Source: JACRCG01 sp964524835
GTDB lineage: Bacteria > Desulfobacterota > Desulfuromonadia > Geobacterales > Pseudopelobacteraceae
Assembly (NCBI GenBank): GCA_964524835.1
Contig: CAZGEG010000004.1
Span: 62,001 to 126,000, forward strand
Length of the DNA: 64,000 bases
Direction of reading: 5' to 3'
Shown: positions 48,525-58,140 of the stretch, in pieces
Position numbering within the stretch: the first letter of the stretch is position 1
How the letters are laid out: every line of letters begins with the position of its first letter
The notes under the pieces: generated by a model
Told to the model about the DNA's origin: nothing
Seen by the model: only the letters and a program-made list of their open reading frames with translations
Databases searched by the model: none
Position numbers and translations under genes: made by a program

Positions 48525-50744
48525 ATGCTTACGCTACCTACCCGGAAAAAGAATGAAGAAGGTGCCCGCGGGATGAACTCAGACCAAGCCATATCAGATG
48601 TAGTCGGACAATTCGCTGAAACGGAACTGCGCAAGTTTTTTCGTGCTTCAGAGGTCGGTTACGGACAGGTGCTTATCACTGACAGCGCCGGAACCATCGA
48701 GTATGTCAACCCCGCTTTTTGCCGGGTTACCGGTTATTCCTCACAGGAGGTGGTCGGCAGGACTCCGGCGATTCTCAAGTCTGAACGGATGTCCGCCGCT
48801 TTTTACCAGCGTTTGTGGGAATCGCTGGAATCCGGTGTCGAATGGCGCGGAGAGTTCTTCAACCGCCGCAAGGATGGCACCTATTATCTCGAAAAAGCCG
48901 TTATTTCGGCAATCAAATCAAATGACGGTTCGGTTTCCCATTTAATAAAAGTTTCCGAGGACATTACCGACCAGAGACACACCGAAGAGCATCAACAGCG
49001 GCGTTTAAAGCTGATTGAATCGATCAACAGCGCTAATCTTGATTTCATGGAGCACGGCAACCTGCACCGGATGGCGGTGATAATTCTTGAAACCTGCATG
49101 ACGCTGACGAGCTCACCCCTTGCAATTCTGTATGAAATGCTCCCCAACGGCAATGCCGGAGTATTGGCATTGTCCATGACGTCGCTTGATCCGGTACCCG
49201 GTTTCCAGGAGGTGCAATATGAACTCCTGCGCCACGGGCAGTACGAGGTTCCTCTCCATGCATCACTGATAATGGCACCGGTCATCGAGAACAGGACGAT
49301 CGTCGCCAACTCTCCGGCAGAAAACTACTGGAAAACCTGCTCCTGCCGCATCTGTTCAGCCAGCATCACGGCTTTTGCCGGTTTCCCCCTAAAAATCGGT
49401 TCGGCGACAATCGGCATGATCGGTCTGGCCAACAGTGAACATGGCTACTCCCATGATGATATTATCGACCTCGAAACTTTTTCACACTCCTGCGCTCTCG
49501 CCATTTCCGCCGCCAGGGCGGAAACGATCCGCAAATCAACCCTTGACCAACTGCGCCAGAGCCAGAAAATGGAAGCGATCGGCCAGCTTGCAGGGGGGAT
49601 TTCCCACGACTTCAACAATCTGCTCACCGTTATCACCGGATACAGCACACTCGCCCTGCAAAAGATCGGTTCAAATTCAGCCGCCGCAAAAGACATCGAG
49701 CAGGTTATCAATGCGGGTGAGCGGGCAACCACTCTCATTCGTCAGCTGCTTGCCTTCGGACGCCGCCAGATTCTCGACCCGCAACCGATTAATATTAACA
49801 TCTTCATTGCCAGCATCCACAAGATCCTCTGCCGCCTGATCGGTGAAAACATAACCCTTACGACTGAACTGTCAGTGGATATCAGCATGGTGCTGGCTGA
49901 TCCATGCCAGATTGAACAGATCATCATGAACCTGGTTATCAATGCCCGGGACGCAATGGTGCGTGGTGGAGTTATCACGATTGAATCTGCAAATTGCACC
50001 ATTGACTCCAACTTTGTTCGCAAAAACCGTGGGGCTCTGGAGGGGGATTACGTCGTCATATCGGTTCGCGATACCGGCATGGGGATGAGCGATGAGGTCA
50101 TGTCCCGAATATTTGAACCTTTTTTCACAACCAAAGCCGAATCGGGAACTGGCCTTGGACTTGCAACCGTGTACGGCATTGTAAAACAGAACAACGGCTA
50201 TATCCAGGTTCTCAGCCAGGTAGGTATCGGAACGGAGTTCAAGGTTTACATCCCGCGCCTGCAGAAACTTCACGAAGGCAAGGAGTTGACCGACACCCCG
50301 CGGGTCTCTTCAATTCCGGAACGCGGGGAAGGGTTGATTCTGATAGTCGAAGATGAGCAGACGGTTCTCGATCTTGCCGCCGTATCGCTACGATCCCAGG
50401 GATATGACGTGCTGACCGCAAGCGGACCGCTTGAGGCATTCAGAATTTTTGATCGATCCGGGGAGAAAATAAACCTGGTTCTGACCGATATTTTGATGCC
50501 TGACATGTCCGGCCCCGAAATGGCCAAGGAAATGCGCCTGAAAAATCCCGGCGTCAAACTGCTGTTCATGTCGGGATATCCTGAGGAAAAACTGAATGAT
50601 CTGAATCTACCTGGTGAGCAGATTATGTTCATGAGAAAACCGTTCAGCCCGGCAGACCTTGCAAAGATTGTGCAGAAATGCCTCTCAGGGGATGCCACCA
50701 CACATGGAGAACAAAGGAATGAAGGAACATATTCTGATTGTTGA
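48525..50744 (+). CDS. hybrid histidine kinase (PAS-GAF-HisKA-HATPase-REC)
   Basis: This 739-residue soluble kinase has a PAS domain (LITDSAGTIEYVNPAFCRVTG), a GAF domain (about 150-340) with a Cys pair CSCRIC, HisKA GGISHDFNNLLTVITGY, HATPase SGTGLGLATVYGIVKQNNGY and a receiver (LVLTDILMPDMSGPEM). It lacks membrane segments. The start could instead be ATG 48573. The 3' end overlaps the REC-HD-GYP gene by 26 bp, so the two probably form a signalling pair. Confidence 0.92.
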   Translation: MLTLPTRKKNEEGARGMNSDQAISDVVGQFAETELRKFFRASEVGYGQVLITDSAGTIEYVNPAFCRVTGYSSQEVVGRTPAILKSERMSAAFYQRLWESLESGVEWRGEFFNRRKDGTYYLEKAVISAIKSNDGSVSHLIKVSEDITDQRHTEEHQQRRLKLIESINSANLDFMEHGNLHRMAVIILETCMTLTSSPLAILYEMLPNGNAGVLALSMTSLDPVPGFQEVQYELLRHGQYEVPLHASLIMAPVIENRTIVANSPAENYWKTCSCRICSASITAFAGFPLKIGSATIGMIGLANSEHGYSHDDIIDLETFSHSCALAISAARAETIRKSTLDQLRQSQKMEAIGQLAGGISHDFNNLLTVITGYSTLALQKIGSNSAAAKDIEQVINAGERATTLIRQLLAFGRRQILDPQPININIFIASIHKILCRLIGENITLTTELSVDISMVLADPCQIEQIIMNLVINARDAMVRGGVITIESANCTIDSNFVRKNRGALEGDYVVISVRDTGMGMSDEVMSRIFEPFFTTKAESGTGLGLATVYGIVKQNNGYIQVLSQVGIGTEFKVYIPRLQKLHEGKELTDTPRVSSIPERGEGLILIVEDEQTVLDLAAVSLRSQGYDVLTASGPLEAFRIFDRSGEKINLVLTDILMPDMSGPEMAKEMRLKNPGVKLLFMSGYPEEKLNDLNLPGEQIMFMRKPFSPADLAKIVQKCLSGDATTHGEQRNEGTYSDC

Positions 50745-51765
50745 TGATGAAGAGATGATTCGGGATCTGCTTTCGACCGCCCTGCTGCAGGAGGGGTACC
50801 TGTGTCATCAGGCTGCCGACGTCGACGAAGCGTTTGTACTTCTGGGCGAACAGCCTGTCGACCTCGTCATTTCGGATATCATGATGCCGGGAAGAAGCGG
50901 GGTTGAATTGCTGCGTGACCTGAAAAAAGTCAACCCGGATATCGCTGTTCTGATGATTACGGGACTCTCCGACATGAATACCGCCATGGAATGTGTCCAC
51001 CTCGGCGCTAATGATTACATAACCAAACCGTTCGGCATCAATCGTGTGGTATTGACCGTTAAGAATCTGATCGAACGGCGCTGCCTTGCAATTGAAAAGA
51101 AAAACTATCAGGTGAGCCTTGAGTTCAAGGTCATGGAACAGACAGCCCAGATCCGTAAAACCATGAACGAGCTTTCCATCGCCTATGACAGCACCCTGAC
51201 CGCACTGGTAAAAGCCCTGGATGCACGTGAAAAAGAGGTTGGCTCACATTCGGAACGGGTGATGAATTTTGCCGCTTTTCTGGGGGGTAAACTCAACATG
51301 TCCGGACGGGAACTGCAGGAGCTTTCAAAAGGCGCTCTGTTGCACGACATCGGAAAGATCGGTATTTCCGATAATATACTGCTCAAACCGGGCCAGCTGG
51401 ATGATGGAGAATGGATCGAAATGCGCAAGCATCCGCAAGTCGGTTATGCTATTTTATCCGAAATAGCGTTTTTAAAGACTCCGGCAGAGATCATCCTCAG
51501 CCATCATGAGCGTTTTGACGGGAGCGGCTACCCTAAGCAGCTCAAAGGGGAACAGATTCCGATCGGCGCCCGCATCTTTGCCGTAGTCGATACGCTGGAT
51601 GCAATGACGACCGACCGCCCGTACCGCAAGGCACTCCCCTTTGCCATGGCTGAGGCTGAAATATTCAAATACCGGGGCACCCAATTCGACCCGGCAATTG
51701 TCGATCTGTTTCTTTCAATCCCCCGTAAACATTGGGAGGAGTGTGCGGGAAAGCGTTTCATATAA
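50719..51765 (+). CDS. RpfG-like response regulator with HD-GYP domain
   Basis: The 348-residue protein has a receiver (LIVDDEEMIRD, phospho-site LVISDIMMPG), a coiled linker, and an HD-GYP c-di-GMP phosphodiesterase domain (LLHDIGKIGISDNIL, HHERFDGSGYPKQLKGEQIPIGARIFAVVDTLDAM). ATG 50719 has GGAG at a good distance and lies inside the end of the kinase gene. Phosphotransfer from that kinase probably controls c-di-GMP breakdown. Confidence 0.94.
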   Translation: MKEHILIVDDEEMIRDLLSTALLQEGYLCHQAADVDEAFVLLGEQPVDLVISDIMMPGRSGVELLRDLKKVNPDIAVLMITGLSDMNTAMECVHLGANDYITKPFGINRVVLTVKNLIERRCLAIEKKNYQVSLEFKVMEQTAQIRKTMNELSIAYDSTLTALVKALDAREKEVGSHSERVMNFAAFLGGKLNMSGRELQELSKGALLHDIGKIGISDNILLKPGQLDDGEWIEMRKHPQVGYAILSEIAFLKTPAEIILSHHERFDGSGYPKQLKGEQIPIGARIFAVVDTLDAMTTDRPYRKALPFAMAEAEIFKYRGTQFDPAIVDLFLSIPRKHWEECAGKRFI

Positions 51766-51767
51766 AA

Positions 51768-51795
51768 ACGGGGCCCGGACGAATCCGGACCCCGT
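51768..51795. terminator. convergent terminator
   Basis: ACGGGG-C-CCGGA pairs with TCCGG-A-CCCCGT with a CGAA loop. On the - strand it is followed by TTTTTAT, so it mainly ends the acidic-protein gene at 51829 and may also stop the HD-GYP transcript. Confidence 0.8.
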
Positions 51796-51828
51796 GACAG
51801 GTATCCTCATATTATTTCCGACGATTGA

Positions 51829-52131
51829 CTACTCGTCGTATCTCCAGCCGTCGTCCTCTGCACCATCGCAATCATTCTTCGTATCATCATCATATCCGTC
51901 ATCATCACTGACATCTTCTTCAGCATTTTCATCGTCTTCTTCTGAAACAAAACGTTCAGGGGTCCGGAGTTCCTCCTCGGCTATCTTTTCAAATCGATCC
52001 AGCAAGGCGGGATCGGCACAATAACGGCCGTTCTTGCTGCAGCACGTATCCAGGTCACACAAATCGAAAAGCTGAATCTCTCCGCAGAGTCGCTGAGGCA
52101 GGATATCCGGTTTTTGTACGGAAACGCGCAT
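51829..52131 (-). CDS. small Cys-rich protein with acidic tail, unknown
   Basis: This 100-residue protein has an N-terminal part with a LCDLDTCCSKNGRYC cysteine cluster and helix LLDRFEKIAEEEL, then about 35 mostly Asp/Glu residues. No signal peptide is seen. The cysteines might bind metal; the acidic tail suggests a binding or buffering role, but no function is known to me. It lies 13 bp after fbp on the same strand. Confidence 0.7.
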   Translation of the reverse strand: MRVSVQKPDILPQRLCGEIQLFDLCDLDTCCSKNGRYCADPALLDRFEKIAEEELRTPERFVSEEDDENAEEDVSDDDGYDDDTKNDCDGAEDDGWRYDE

Positions 52132-52144
52132 ATCAACGCACCCG

Positions 52145-53089
52145 TTAACAGCTGCCGTTCAAAAAATCCGCCGCCTTGGCGACATCTTCCCTGCAGCCGA
52201 TATAAACCGGACAGCGCTGGTCAAGTCCTTCAGGAACAATGTCGAGAATCGGAATTTCGCCATTGGTAGCAGAACCACCGGCCTGTTCGATCAGGAACGC
52301 CATAGGGTTGAGTTCAAAGAGCAGTCTCAACTTGCCGTTGGGGCTGTCACTGAGCGCCGGATACATGAAGACACCTTTCCCCTTCATCAGGATTTGATTG
52401 ATGTCCGGAACAAACCCGCCGGAATAACGCAGCTTCGCACCCTTCTCTTCCAGATAACGGATAAAACGCTCATTACCCTCACTGTATTTCTTGCGCAGAC
52501 CGCCGGGTGAATAAATATCGCCGGAAGGCTTCATCTGGATATTCTCGCGGGTAAGGGTGTACTCCATCAACTGGTTCATTGTGAATTCGAAGACCCCTTT
52601 ACCGACTGAATAAACCAGAGAGACGCGGGGACCGTACAGGATATAAATCGAACCGACCATCTTCCGGCCGGGCTGAAGCAGATCATTCCCCTGGTAAATG
52701 CCGACAATCGTGCCGACCGCCAGATTGACGTCTACCAGCGAAGAGCCGTCCAGGGGATCATACGCGACGGAGAACATTCCCTGCGGGTTGCTGGTAACCT
52801 GGAAGATCTCCTCCATCTCTTCTGATGCGATGTTGCAGACAACCCCGGAGTGCTGCAGTCGCTTGCGCATGATGCGGTCGGAGAGGACATCCAGGGCAAG
52901 CTGCTCTTCCCCGTACAGATTGGAGGTACCGGCAACACCCAGGTCTCCGGTTCGAACAGCGTTGATCACGTATTTGCTTGCTTCGGCAATTTCACAGATA
53001 AGATGGACAAGATTACCGCTGATATTCTGATCACGCAGATGCTGACGCAGATCAACCTGAAATTTTGTCTTGCCGGCCTGGCTGTACAT
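52145..53089 (-). CDS. fbp: fructose-1,6-bisphosphatase class I
   Basis: This 314-residue gluconeogenic phosphatase has the metal-binding DPLDGSSLVDVN and the substrate-site regions LRYSGGFVPDINQILMKGKG and GKLRLLFELNPMAFL. ATG 53089 has GGAGGA upstream; the frame extending to 53158 is not needed. It is expected to work in the cytoplasm during growth on lactate or acetate. Confidence 0.96.
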   Translation of the reverse strand: MYSQAGKTKFQVDLRQHLRDQNISGNLVHLICEIAEASKYVINAVRTGDLGVAGTSNLYGEEQLALDVLSDRIMRKRLQHSGVVCNIASEEMEEIFQVTSNPQGMFSVAYDPLDGSSLVDVNLAVGTIVGIYQGNDLLQPGRKMVGSIYILYGPRVSLVYSVGKGVFEFTMNQLMEYTLTRENIQMKPSGDIYSPGGLRKKYSEGNERFIRYLEEKGAKLRYSGGFVPDINQILMKGKGVFMYPALSDSPNGKLRLLFELNPMAFLIEQAGGSATNGEIPILDIVPEGLDQRCPVYIGCREDVAKAADFLNGSC

Positions 53090-53228
53090 GCTTCCTCCGA
53101 ACGGAATTATATGAGTGTTTAACAGGACGAACATACTTAAAAGCGCCTGTTTTAGCAAGATTAAAAATATATTTCACAGCCGATAAACATGGTGAAACTA
53201 CAAAAAACGGGGCGCTATTCCAATAAGA

Positions 53229-53987
53229 TTAGATTTCATATTGTGAACCGTCGCGCAGCAGTTCAATACCGGCAATCGCCAAGACTTCGATTTCACTCCG
53301 TATAAGGTCGTAATACTGCGGCTTTGGGTGGGTAATGAGAATCCTTCCGGGCATTACATCTATTTTTGCAAGCTCTTCAACCAGCATGGACGCGGTCAAA
53401 TGCCTGGTCAGCTGGGCCAGATCCTTCATGGAGTCGGGAAAAGAGACTTCGACAATCAGTACATCCGCACCGGAGCAGTACTTCCAGATTTCCTCTGTCG
53501 GGCCGGTATCGCCGGTATAGACAAGAGTTTTTCCGCCGTATTTTACCATATACCCCACGGTTGGAACCGTGTGATTCACCGGAATGGCCGTGACGCTGTA
53601 CCCGCGGACCAAATTTTCCTGGTACGGGGTGATGGTCGAGAACTTAATAACCGGATTGTCTACCGTGGGAATTCTGGTGAAGTCGGGCCAAATAATGTCG
53701 TTAAAGAGATGATTCTGCATCGCCGAAATGACGTCACCGATGCTCTGAACTGAAACTGTGTGATGTTGATTCCTGATAATGACGTTGTCAGCCAGAGCAG
53801 GAATGCTTCGAATATGATCCAGATGGGAATGGGTTATGAAAATGGTGTGAATTTTCCACTGTTCTTCTTCCGACAGCACCGAACCGATCGTCCCGGCATC
53901 GAGGAGCAGCTGACCATCAAGCAAAAAAGCCGGAGGCCTGAAGTCTGGAAGTTCTGCACCGGCACTTCCCAATACCCGCAATTTCAT
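53229..53987 (-). CDS. metallo-beta-lactamase fold hydrolase (PDE-like)
   Basis: The 252-residue protein has the THSHLDHI metal motif, NHTVPTVGYMVKYGGKTLVYTGDTGP and a final ITHPKPQY. The layout resembles class II cyclic-nucleotide phosphodiesterase or RNase Z-like hydrolases; substrate unknown. The first good start is ATG 53987, immediately downstream of a nine-G run (53989-53997) that may act as its ribosome site. An upstream ATG at 53999 is in the same frame. Confidence 0.85.
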   Translation of the reverse strand: MKLRVLGSAGAELPDFRPPAFLLDGQLLLDAGTIGSVLSEEEQWKIHTIFITHSHLDHIRSIPALADNVIIRNQHHTVSVQSIGDVISAMQNHLFNDIIWPDFTRIPTVDNPVIKFSTITPYQENLVRGYSVTAIPVNHTVPTVGYMVKYGGKTLVYTGDTGPTEEIWKYCSGADVLIVEVSFPDSMKDLAQLTRHLTASMLVEELAKIDVMPGRILITHPKPQYYDLIRSEIEVLAIAGIELLRDGSQYEI

Positions 53988-54259
53988 ACCCCCCCCCATG
54001 GCACCCGGTGATTTGTGAAAACACGATAATGTTTGATGTATCATTTTCACCCGTCAAAGTCATCCCTAATTCCATCAACAGATCCATGGATATTTCCGAG
54101 GAGGCGGGGGTTCAGTCGATTGATACGGAGATAATTTACCGGAGGGAATATCTTGAATAACGCTTGAGATATACCCATAATCTGATACTCTAACGCCAGT
54201 TCATTTCCCTGCCCCTGTTAACGGGATTAGTAATTTTACTTACTAAAAAGGACCATGCC

Positions 54260-56560
54260 ATGCAGCAGGAGACTGACGCGTTACGACAGCAGCTTGAATA
54301 CCGCAAACGGCTGATGGATAAAATCAATGAAATCCACTCCGCCGACAACCTCACGACTATCCTCCTCCATATAAAGGATAGTATCGCAGGACTGTTCAAC
54401 GCTGAGCGGATCACGATATTTTTGGCTGATGCCAAACGCAACCTGCTGATATCGAAAGTTAAAAGCGGCAGTGAAGTCCAGCAGATCGTCGTGCCGATAA
54501 GCGATGCAAGCCTTGCAGGCTACTGTGCAATCACCGGAACCATTATCAACATAAAAAATGCGTACGACCAGCATGAACTGAAGATGATCGGCAGCAATCT
54601 CAGGTTCGACGACAGCTGGGATCAAAAAACCGGCTTTGCCACCAGGCAGGTACTGTGCGTGCCTATGAAATTCCAGACAACCCTGATCGGCGTCATCCAG
54701 ATCATCAACAAAAAAGGGGACATTCCCTACGATGACACCGACATCAGCTACGCCATGGAATTGGCCACTTCTCTCTCCATAGCCATCCACAATATCTACC
54801 GGCTTTCGGTTACCACGAAAGTTATCCGTCACAAGGCGCGCTACAATTACCTGCTGGACAAGAATCTGGTTGACGACAAAATCCTGGAAAAAGCGTCAAC
54901 CCATCCCGACGTCGCCAAGGCGGGCATGGACACGGTCTTGATGAAAGAGTTCGGCATCAGCCGGGAAGATATGGCAAAAAACCTCTCTTTCTATTTCGGA
55001 ACCGATTTTGTCAGTTACGACCCGACGTCGCCGCCACTTGAGGACGATCTGCTCAAACGGGTCAAGCCCGATCGACTGAGCAAGGAGTGGTGGGTACCCT
55101 ACAAAATTGAGAACGGTATTCTGGACATCATCATTGATGACCCGACCGACCTTGGAAGACAGGACATGCTTAAATTCGTCTATCCCGAATACAAGCGCAT
55201 CAGCTTTACTGGCGCCTTTCGCGAAGACATCCTGAGCTACATCAATCTGTTCTACTACAATGGGGCATCAGGCTCTTCAAGCAGCAGTATCGATGACATT
55301 CTCAACAAGCTCGATTCAAGCGATGATCCTGAAATCGAGACTGAATCACAGCGGGTCTCGGAACAGGACAGCGTTATCGTCCAACTGGTCAACAAAATCA
55401 TCATTGATGCCGTCAACAACAAGGTGTCGGATATCCATATCGAACCATTCCCCGGCAAAGAGGATGTGCAGGTCAGGATGAGAGTCGACGGTCGCTGCAA
55501 GGTCTACCAGAAAATTCCCTACAAATACAAATACGCTATTCCGTCCCGCATCAAAATCATGTGCAACCTGGATATATCCGAACGCCGCAAGCCGCAGGAC
55601 GGCAAAATCGACTTTAAAAAGTTCGGTCCGCTCGATGTGGAGCTGCGCGTTGCGACGGTACCTACTGCAGGGCAGCTTGAAGACGTCGTGTTGCGTGTGC
55701 TTGCTTCCGGGGAACCGATTCCCTACGACAAACTCGGCTTAACCGAGCGCAACTCACGTATTCTGGACGCCTGTGTCAAGCAGCCGTACGGACTGGTACT
55801 TGTTGTCGGGCCGACCGGCTCAGGAAAGACCACCACGCTTCATTCAGCCATCTCGGTCATCAACACGGTTGACACGAAAATCTGGACCGCCGAAGACCCG
55901 GTCGAGATAACCCAGCGAGGCCTCCGCCAGGTACAAGTGCATCCCAAGATCGGCTTCACCTTCGCCGCGGCTCTTCGCTCGTTTCTGCGTGCCGACCCGG
56001 ATGTCATAATGGTTGGCGAAATGCGGGACCAGGAAACGGCAGAAATCGCCGTCGAATGTTCTCTGACTGGTCATCTGGTTTTTTCGACACTGCACACCAA
56101 CTCGGCTCCTGAAACGATCACCCGCCTGCTCGACATGGAACTAGACCCGTTCAGCTTTTCAGATGCAATCCTCTGCATATTGGCACAGCGACTTGCACGA
56201 CGGCTCTGCTCCTGCAAGGAGGAGTATACTCCGCCTCGGAAGGAACTTGAGGAGATCATAACCGAATACGGTACCGAATATTTCGGGAAGACCGGCATCA
56301 GCCGGGACGACATCAGGCTATTCAAGGCGGTTGGTTGTCCGAAATGCGGAGATTCAGGATACAAGGGACGCCTGGGACTTCATGAGCTGCTTGAAGGAAC
56401 TGATGCTATAAAGGCGCTGGTAAAGCGGAAATCTGAAATTGAATTCATCAGAAAGCAGGCGATAGAAGACGGCATGACAACCCTGAAGCAGGACGGCATT
56501 CTTAAATGTTTCCAGGGCTTGACCGACCTGAAGGAAGTCCGCAAGGTCTGCATCAAGTAG
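54260..56560 (+). CDS. GspE/PilB family ATPase with N-terminal GAF domain
   Basis: The 766-residue protein has a coiled coil and a GAF domain (residues about 20-190). A type II secretion ATPase N-domain (about 200-330) and a GspE core follow. Walker A is GPTGSGKTTT (517-526), the Asp box DPVEITQRGLRQVQV, and the Walker B region RADPDVIMVGEMRD. The core ends in a zinc motif with CSC and CPKCGDSGYKGRLG. It is an orphan, with no pilus or secretion genes adjacent. The GAF fusion suggests ligand control of the motor. AAAAGGA precedes the ATG. Confidence 0.93.
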   Translation: MQQETDALRQQLEYRKRLMDKINEIHSADNLTTILLHIKDSIAGLFNAERITIFLADAKRNLLISKVKSGSEVQQIVVPISDASLAGYCAITGTIINIKNAYDQHELKMIGSNLRFDDSWDQKTGFATRQVLCVPMKFQTTLIGVIQIINKKGDIPYDDTDISYAMELATSLSIAIHNIYRLSVTTKVIRHKARYNYLLDKNLVDDKILEKASTHPDVAKAGMDTVLMKEFGISREDMAKNLSFYFGTDFVSYDPTSPPLEDDLLKRVKPDRLSKEWWVPYKIENGILDIIIDDPTDLGRQDMLKFVYPEYKRISFTGAFREDILSYINLFYYNGASGSSSSSIDDILNKLDSSDDPEIETESQRVSEQDSVIVQLVNKIIIDAVNNKVSDIHIEPFPGKEDVQVRMRVDGRCKVYQKIPYKYKYAIPSRIKIMCNLDISERRKPQDGKIDFKKFGPLDVELRVATVPTAGQLEDVVLRVLASGEPIPYDKLGLTERNSRILDACVKQPYGLVLVVGPTGSGKTTTLHSAISVINTVDTKIWTAEDPVEITQRGLRQVQVHPKIGFTFAAALRSFLRADPDVIMVGEMRDQETAEIAVECSLTGHLVFSTLHTNSAPETITRLLDMELDPFSFSDAILCILAQRLARRLCSCKEEYTPPRKELEEIITEYGTEYFGKTGISRDDIRLFKAVGCPKCGDSGYKGRLGLHELLEGTDAIKALVKRKSEIEFIRKQAIEDGMTTLKQDGILKCFQGLTDLKEVRKVCIK

Positions 56561-56822
56561 GTTTCCCATCGGATACAGCGGTCCCGCAGTATTTGCACAC
56601 GGACGCCTTCCAGGGAAAAGTTCTTTCGCAATGAGTGCATTTCCGGAAATGTCCGCGTATTTCGTGGGTGGGCCGGTGAAAATGAAGAACAACCAGAAAA
56701 AACGGGAAAACCCCGGATAACATCCCCCATAACAAGGGGTTTTTGCCCCGGGAAACAGCCAGTTTGAACCCGACCGCAGCCGGGAGGCCGAAAAGCAGCA
56801 ACAGAAAAATCATTTCACTCAT
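56553..56822 (-). CDS. small membrane protein with zinc ribbon
   Basis: This 89-residue protein has two N-terminal hydrophobic segments (IFLLLLFGLPAAVGFKL; GMLSGVFPFFLVVLHF), then a zinc ribbon CTHCERTFPWKASVCKYC. ATG 56822 has a GGGGA upstream and is preferred to 56834. It overlaps the convergent GspE gene end by 8 bp. The function is unknown; a membrane-tethered zinc ribbon might be regulatory. Confidence 0.75.
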   Translation of the reverse strand: MSEMIFLLLLFGLPAAVGFKLAVSRGKNPLLWGMLSGVFPFFLVVLHFHRPTHEIRGHFRKCTHCERTFPWKASVCKYCGTAVSDGKPT

Positions 56823-56933
56823 AGTGTTCCCCATTATTATCAGAATTCAATTCTTCTACTGTAAAAATCATACGCCGAATATGTTTCACCCTTGGTAAAC
56901 CGGACAAGATCCACAACGATGATATTTTCTTTC

Positions 56934-56994
56934 AGCCCCGATAAACGGAATAAGTACGTTCACGAAATCATTTCTGCAAAAAATCTACAGAAAT
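56934..56994. repeat. 60-bp intergenic repeat, copy 2
   Basis: Similar to 38941-38999. The shared phrase order is CCCC, ATAA-A(C/A)GG(A/G), ATAAG, CGTTCACGA, TGCAAAA and CAGAAA. TTTCTG and CAGAAA form an arm pair around an AT-rich loop. It lies between the zinc-ribbon gene and the LysR gene. Confidence 0.6.
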
Positions 56995-57047
56995 TATTTC
57001 TATCGTACTATAAACGCAGAATACAACTTCTCACTTACTAAAACAAC

Positions 57048-57941
57048 TCATCCCCATTCGCGGAGCATAAGCTCCAGAAAAGCCGCTGCAGCGGGAGACA
57101 GCTCCCTACCTTCACGGCGGGCTGCATAGAACCTTCGGATGATCTGTACGCCCGGAATATTGACGGCAGTCAACTGGCCGCATGCCAGTTCCTCCGATAT
57201 GGTGCGGGCAGAAACAAAGGCATAGCCCGCGCCATTCAGAAGCGCACGTCTGACCGCTTCGCTGCTGCCGAGCCGGGCGACGATCGACAGTGAATCCTTG
57301 TTGATCCACGTACCGGTTAACGCTTTGTTGACCGCCTTCTGAGCGCCGGAACCGTCCTCCCGCGCAATCAGAGGAACCTTGCATAGTTCGGCCTGGCTCA
57401 AAGCACCGTTGTGTCCGCGTCCCAAATCCGGTGAAACGGCACAGACCAGGGAATCCTCTCCCATTCGTTCAAACGAAATGCGCTCATCCTCAAAACGCCC
57501 TCCGACAAAACCGAGCTCGACCTCTTCGTCTGCAAGTCGGCGCACTACCGAGCGACTGTTTTCCTGAACCACCTCCAGTTGAACCTTAGGGTGCATTTTC
57601 CGGAACTGACCGAGCACAGCGGGTATCATCCATGCCCCTGGAACATCACTTGCGCCGACTCGCAGCGTAACATCCTCCATGCAGAGAAAGCGGCGCATGG
57701 CGGCACGGGAGCCGGAGCAGTCGGAGATAATCTTTCCGGCACGGCCGACAAAAAGCTTGCCTGCTTCCGTCAGCATGGCCCCTCCCCTGCCACGGTCAAA
57801 GAGCCGTACGCCCAATTCCTCTTCCAGGCAGAGAATATGCTGGCTGGCGGTGGACTGGGTAATGCCGCTCTTTTCGGCTCCCTTTGAAAAACTTCCCGTT
57901 TCGGCAATCGCGACAAACACTTCCAGTTGCTTTAACGTCAT
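57048..57941 (-). CDS. LysR family transcriptional regulator
   Basis: This 297-residue LysR protein has the N-terminal HTH (MTLKQLEVFVAIAETGSFSKGAEKSGITQSTASQHILCLEEELGVRLFDR, split for length in the family pattern) and a C-terminal effector domain. It is divergent from the TonB receptor gene 200 bp away and may control it; no ligand can be inferred. Length and start at ATG 57941 are normal. Confidence 0.93.
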   Translation of the reverse strand: MTLKQLEVFVAIAETGSFSKGAEKSGITQSTASQHILCLEEELGVRLFDRGRGGAMLTEAGKLFVGRAGKIISDCSGSRAAMRRFLCMEDVTLRVGASDVPGAWMIPAVLGQFRKMHPKVQLEVVQENSRSVVRRLADEEVELGFVGGRFEDERISFERMGEDSLVCAVSPDLGRGHNGALSQAELCKVPLIAREDGSGAQKAVNKALTGTWINKDSLSIVARLGSSEAVRRALLNGAGYAFVSARTISEELACGQLTAVNIPGVQIIRRFYAARREGRELSPAAAAFLELMLREWG

Positions 57942-58066
57942 GGACTAGCACCTTTATTGGTGAAAACGATGAATAGCATCGGCAATATACAAATATAGCG
58001 ACAATTATTTCAATATAATAATTCAGAGTTCACTCACATGGCCCCATTTAATTTGGCTAATTCTAA

Positions 58067-58095
58067 TTGACGCGTATCAAACTTTACCGTATTTT
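58067..58095 (+). promoter_or_regulatory. candidate promoter of the TonB receptor operon
   Basis: TTGACG (58067-58072), a 17-bp spacer, then TATTTT (58090-58095). It is placed 45 bp before the likely ATG 58141 and 125 bp from the divergent LysR start. Confidence 0.5.
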
Positions 58096-58140
58096 CATTC
58101 ACTTCATTATCATAAAAAATGCATGGGATCCGGTGCTGTC

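Noticed and set aside
54087..54165. Short ORF of about 25 codons before the GspE-type gene
   Set aside because: No ribosome site and no recognisable content.
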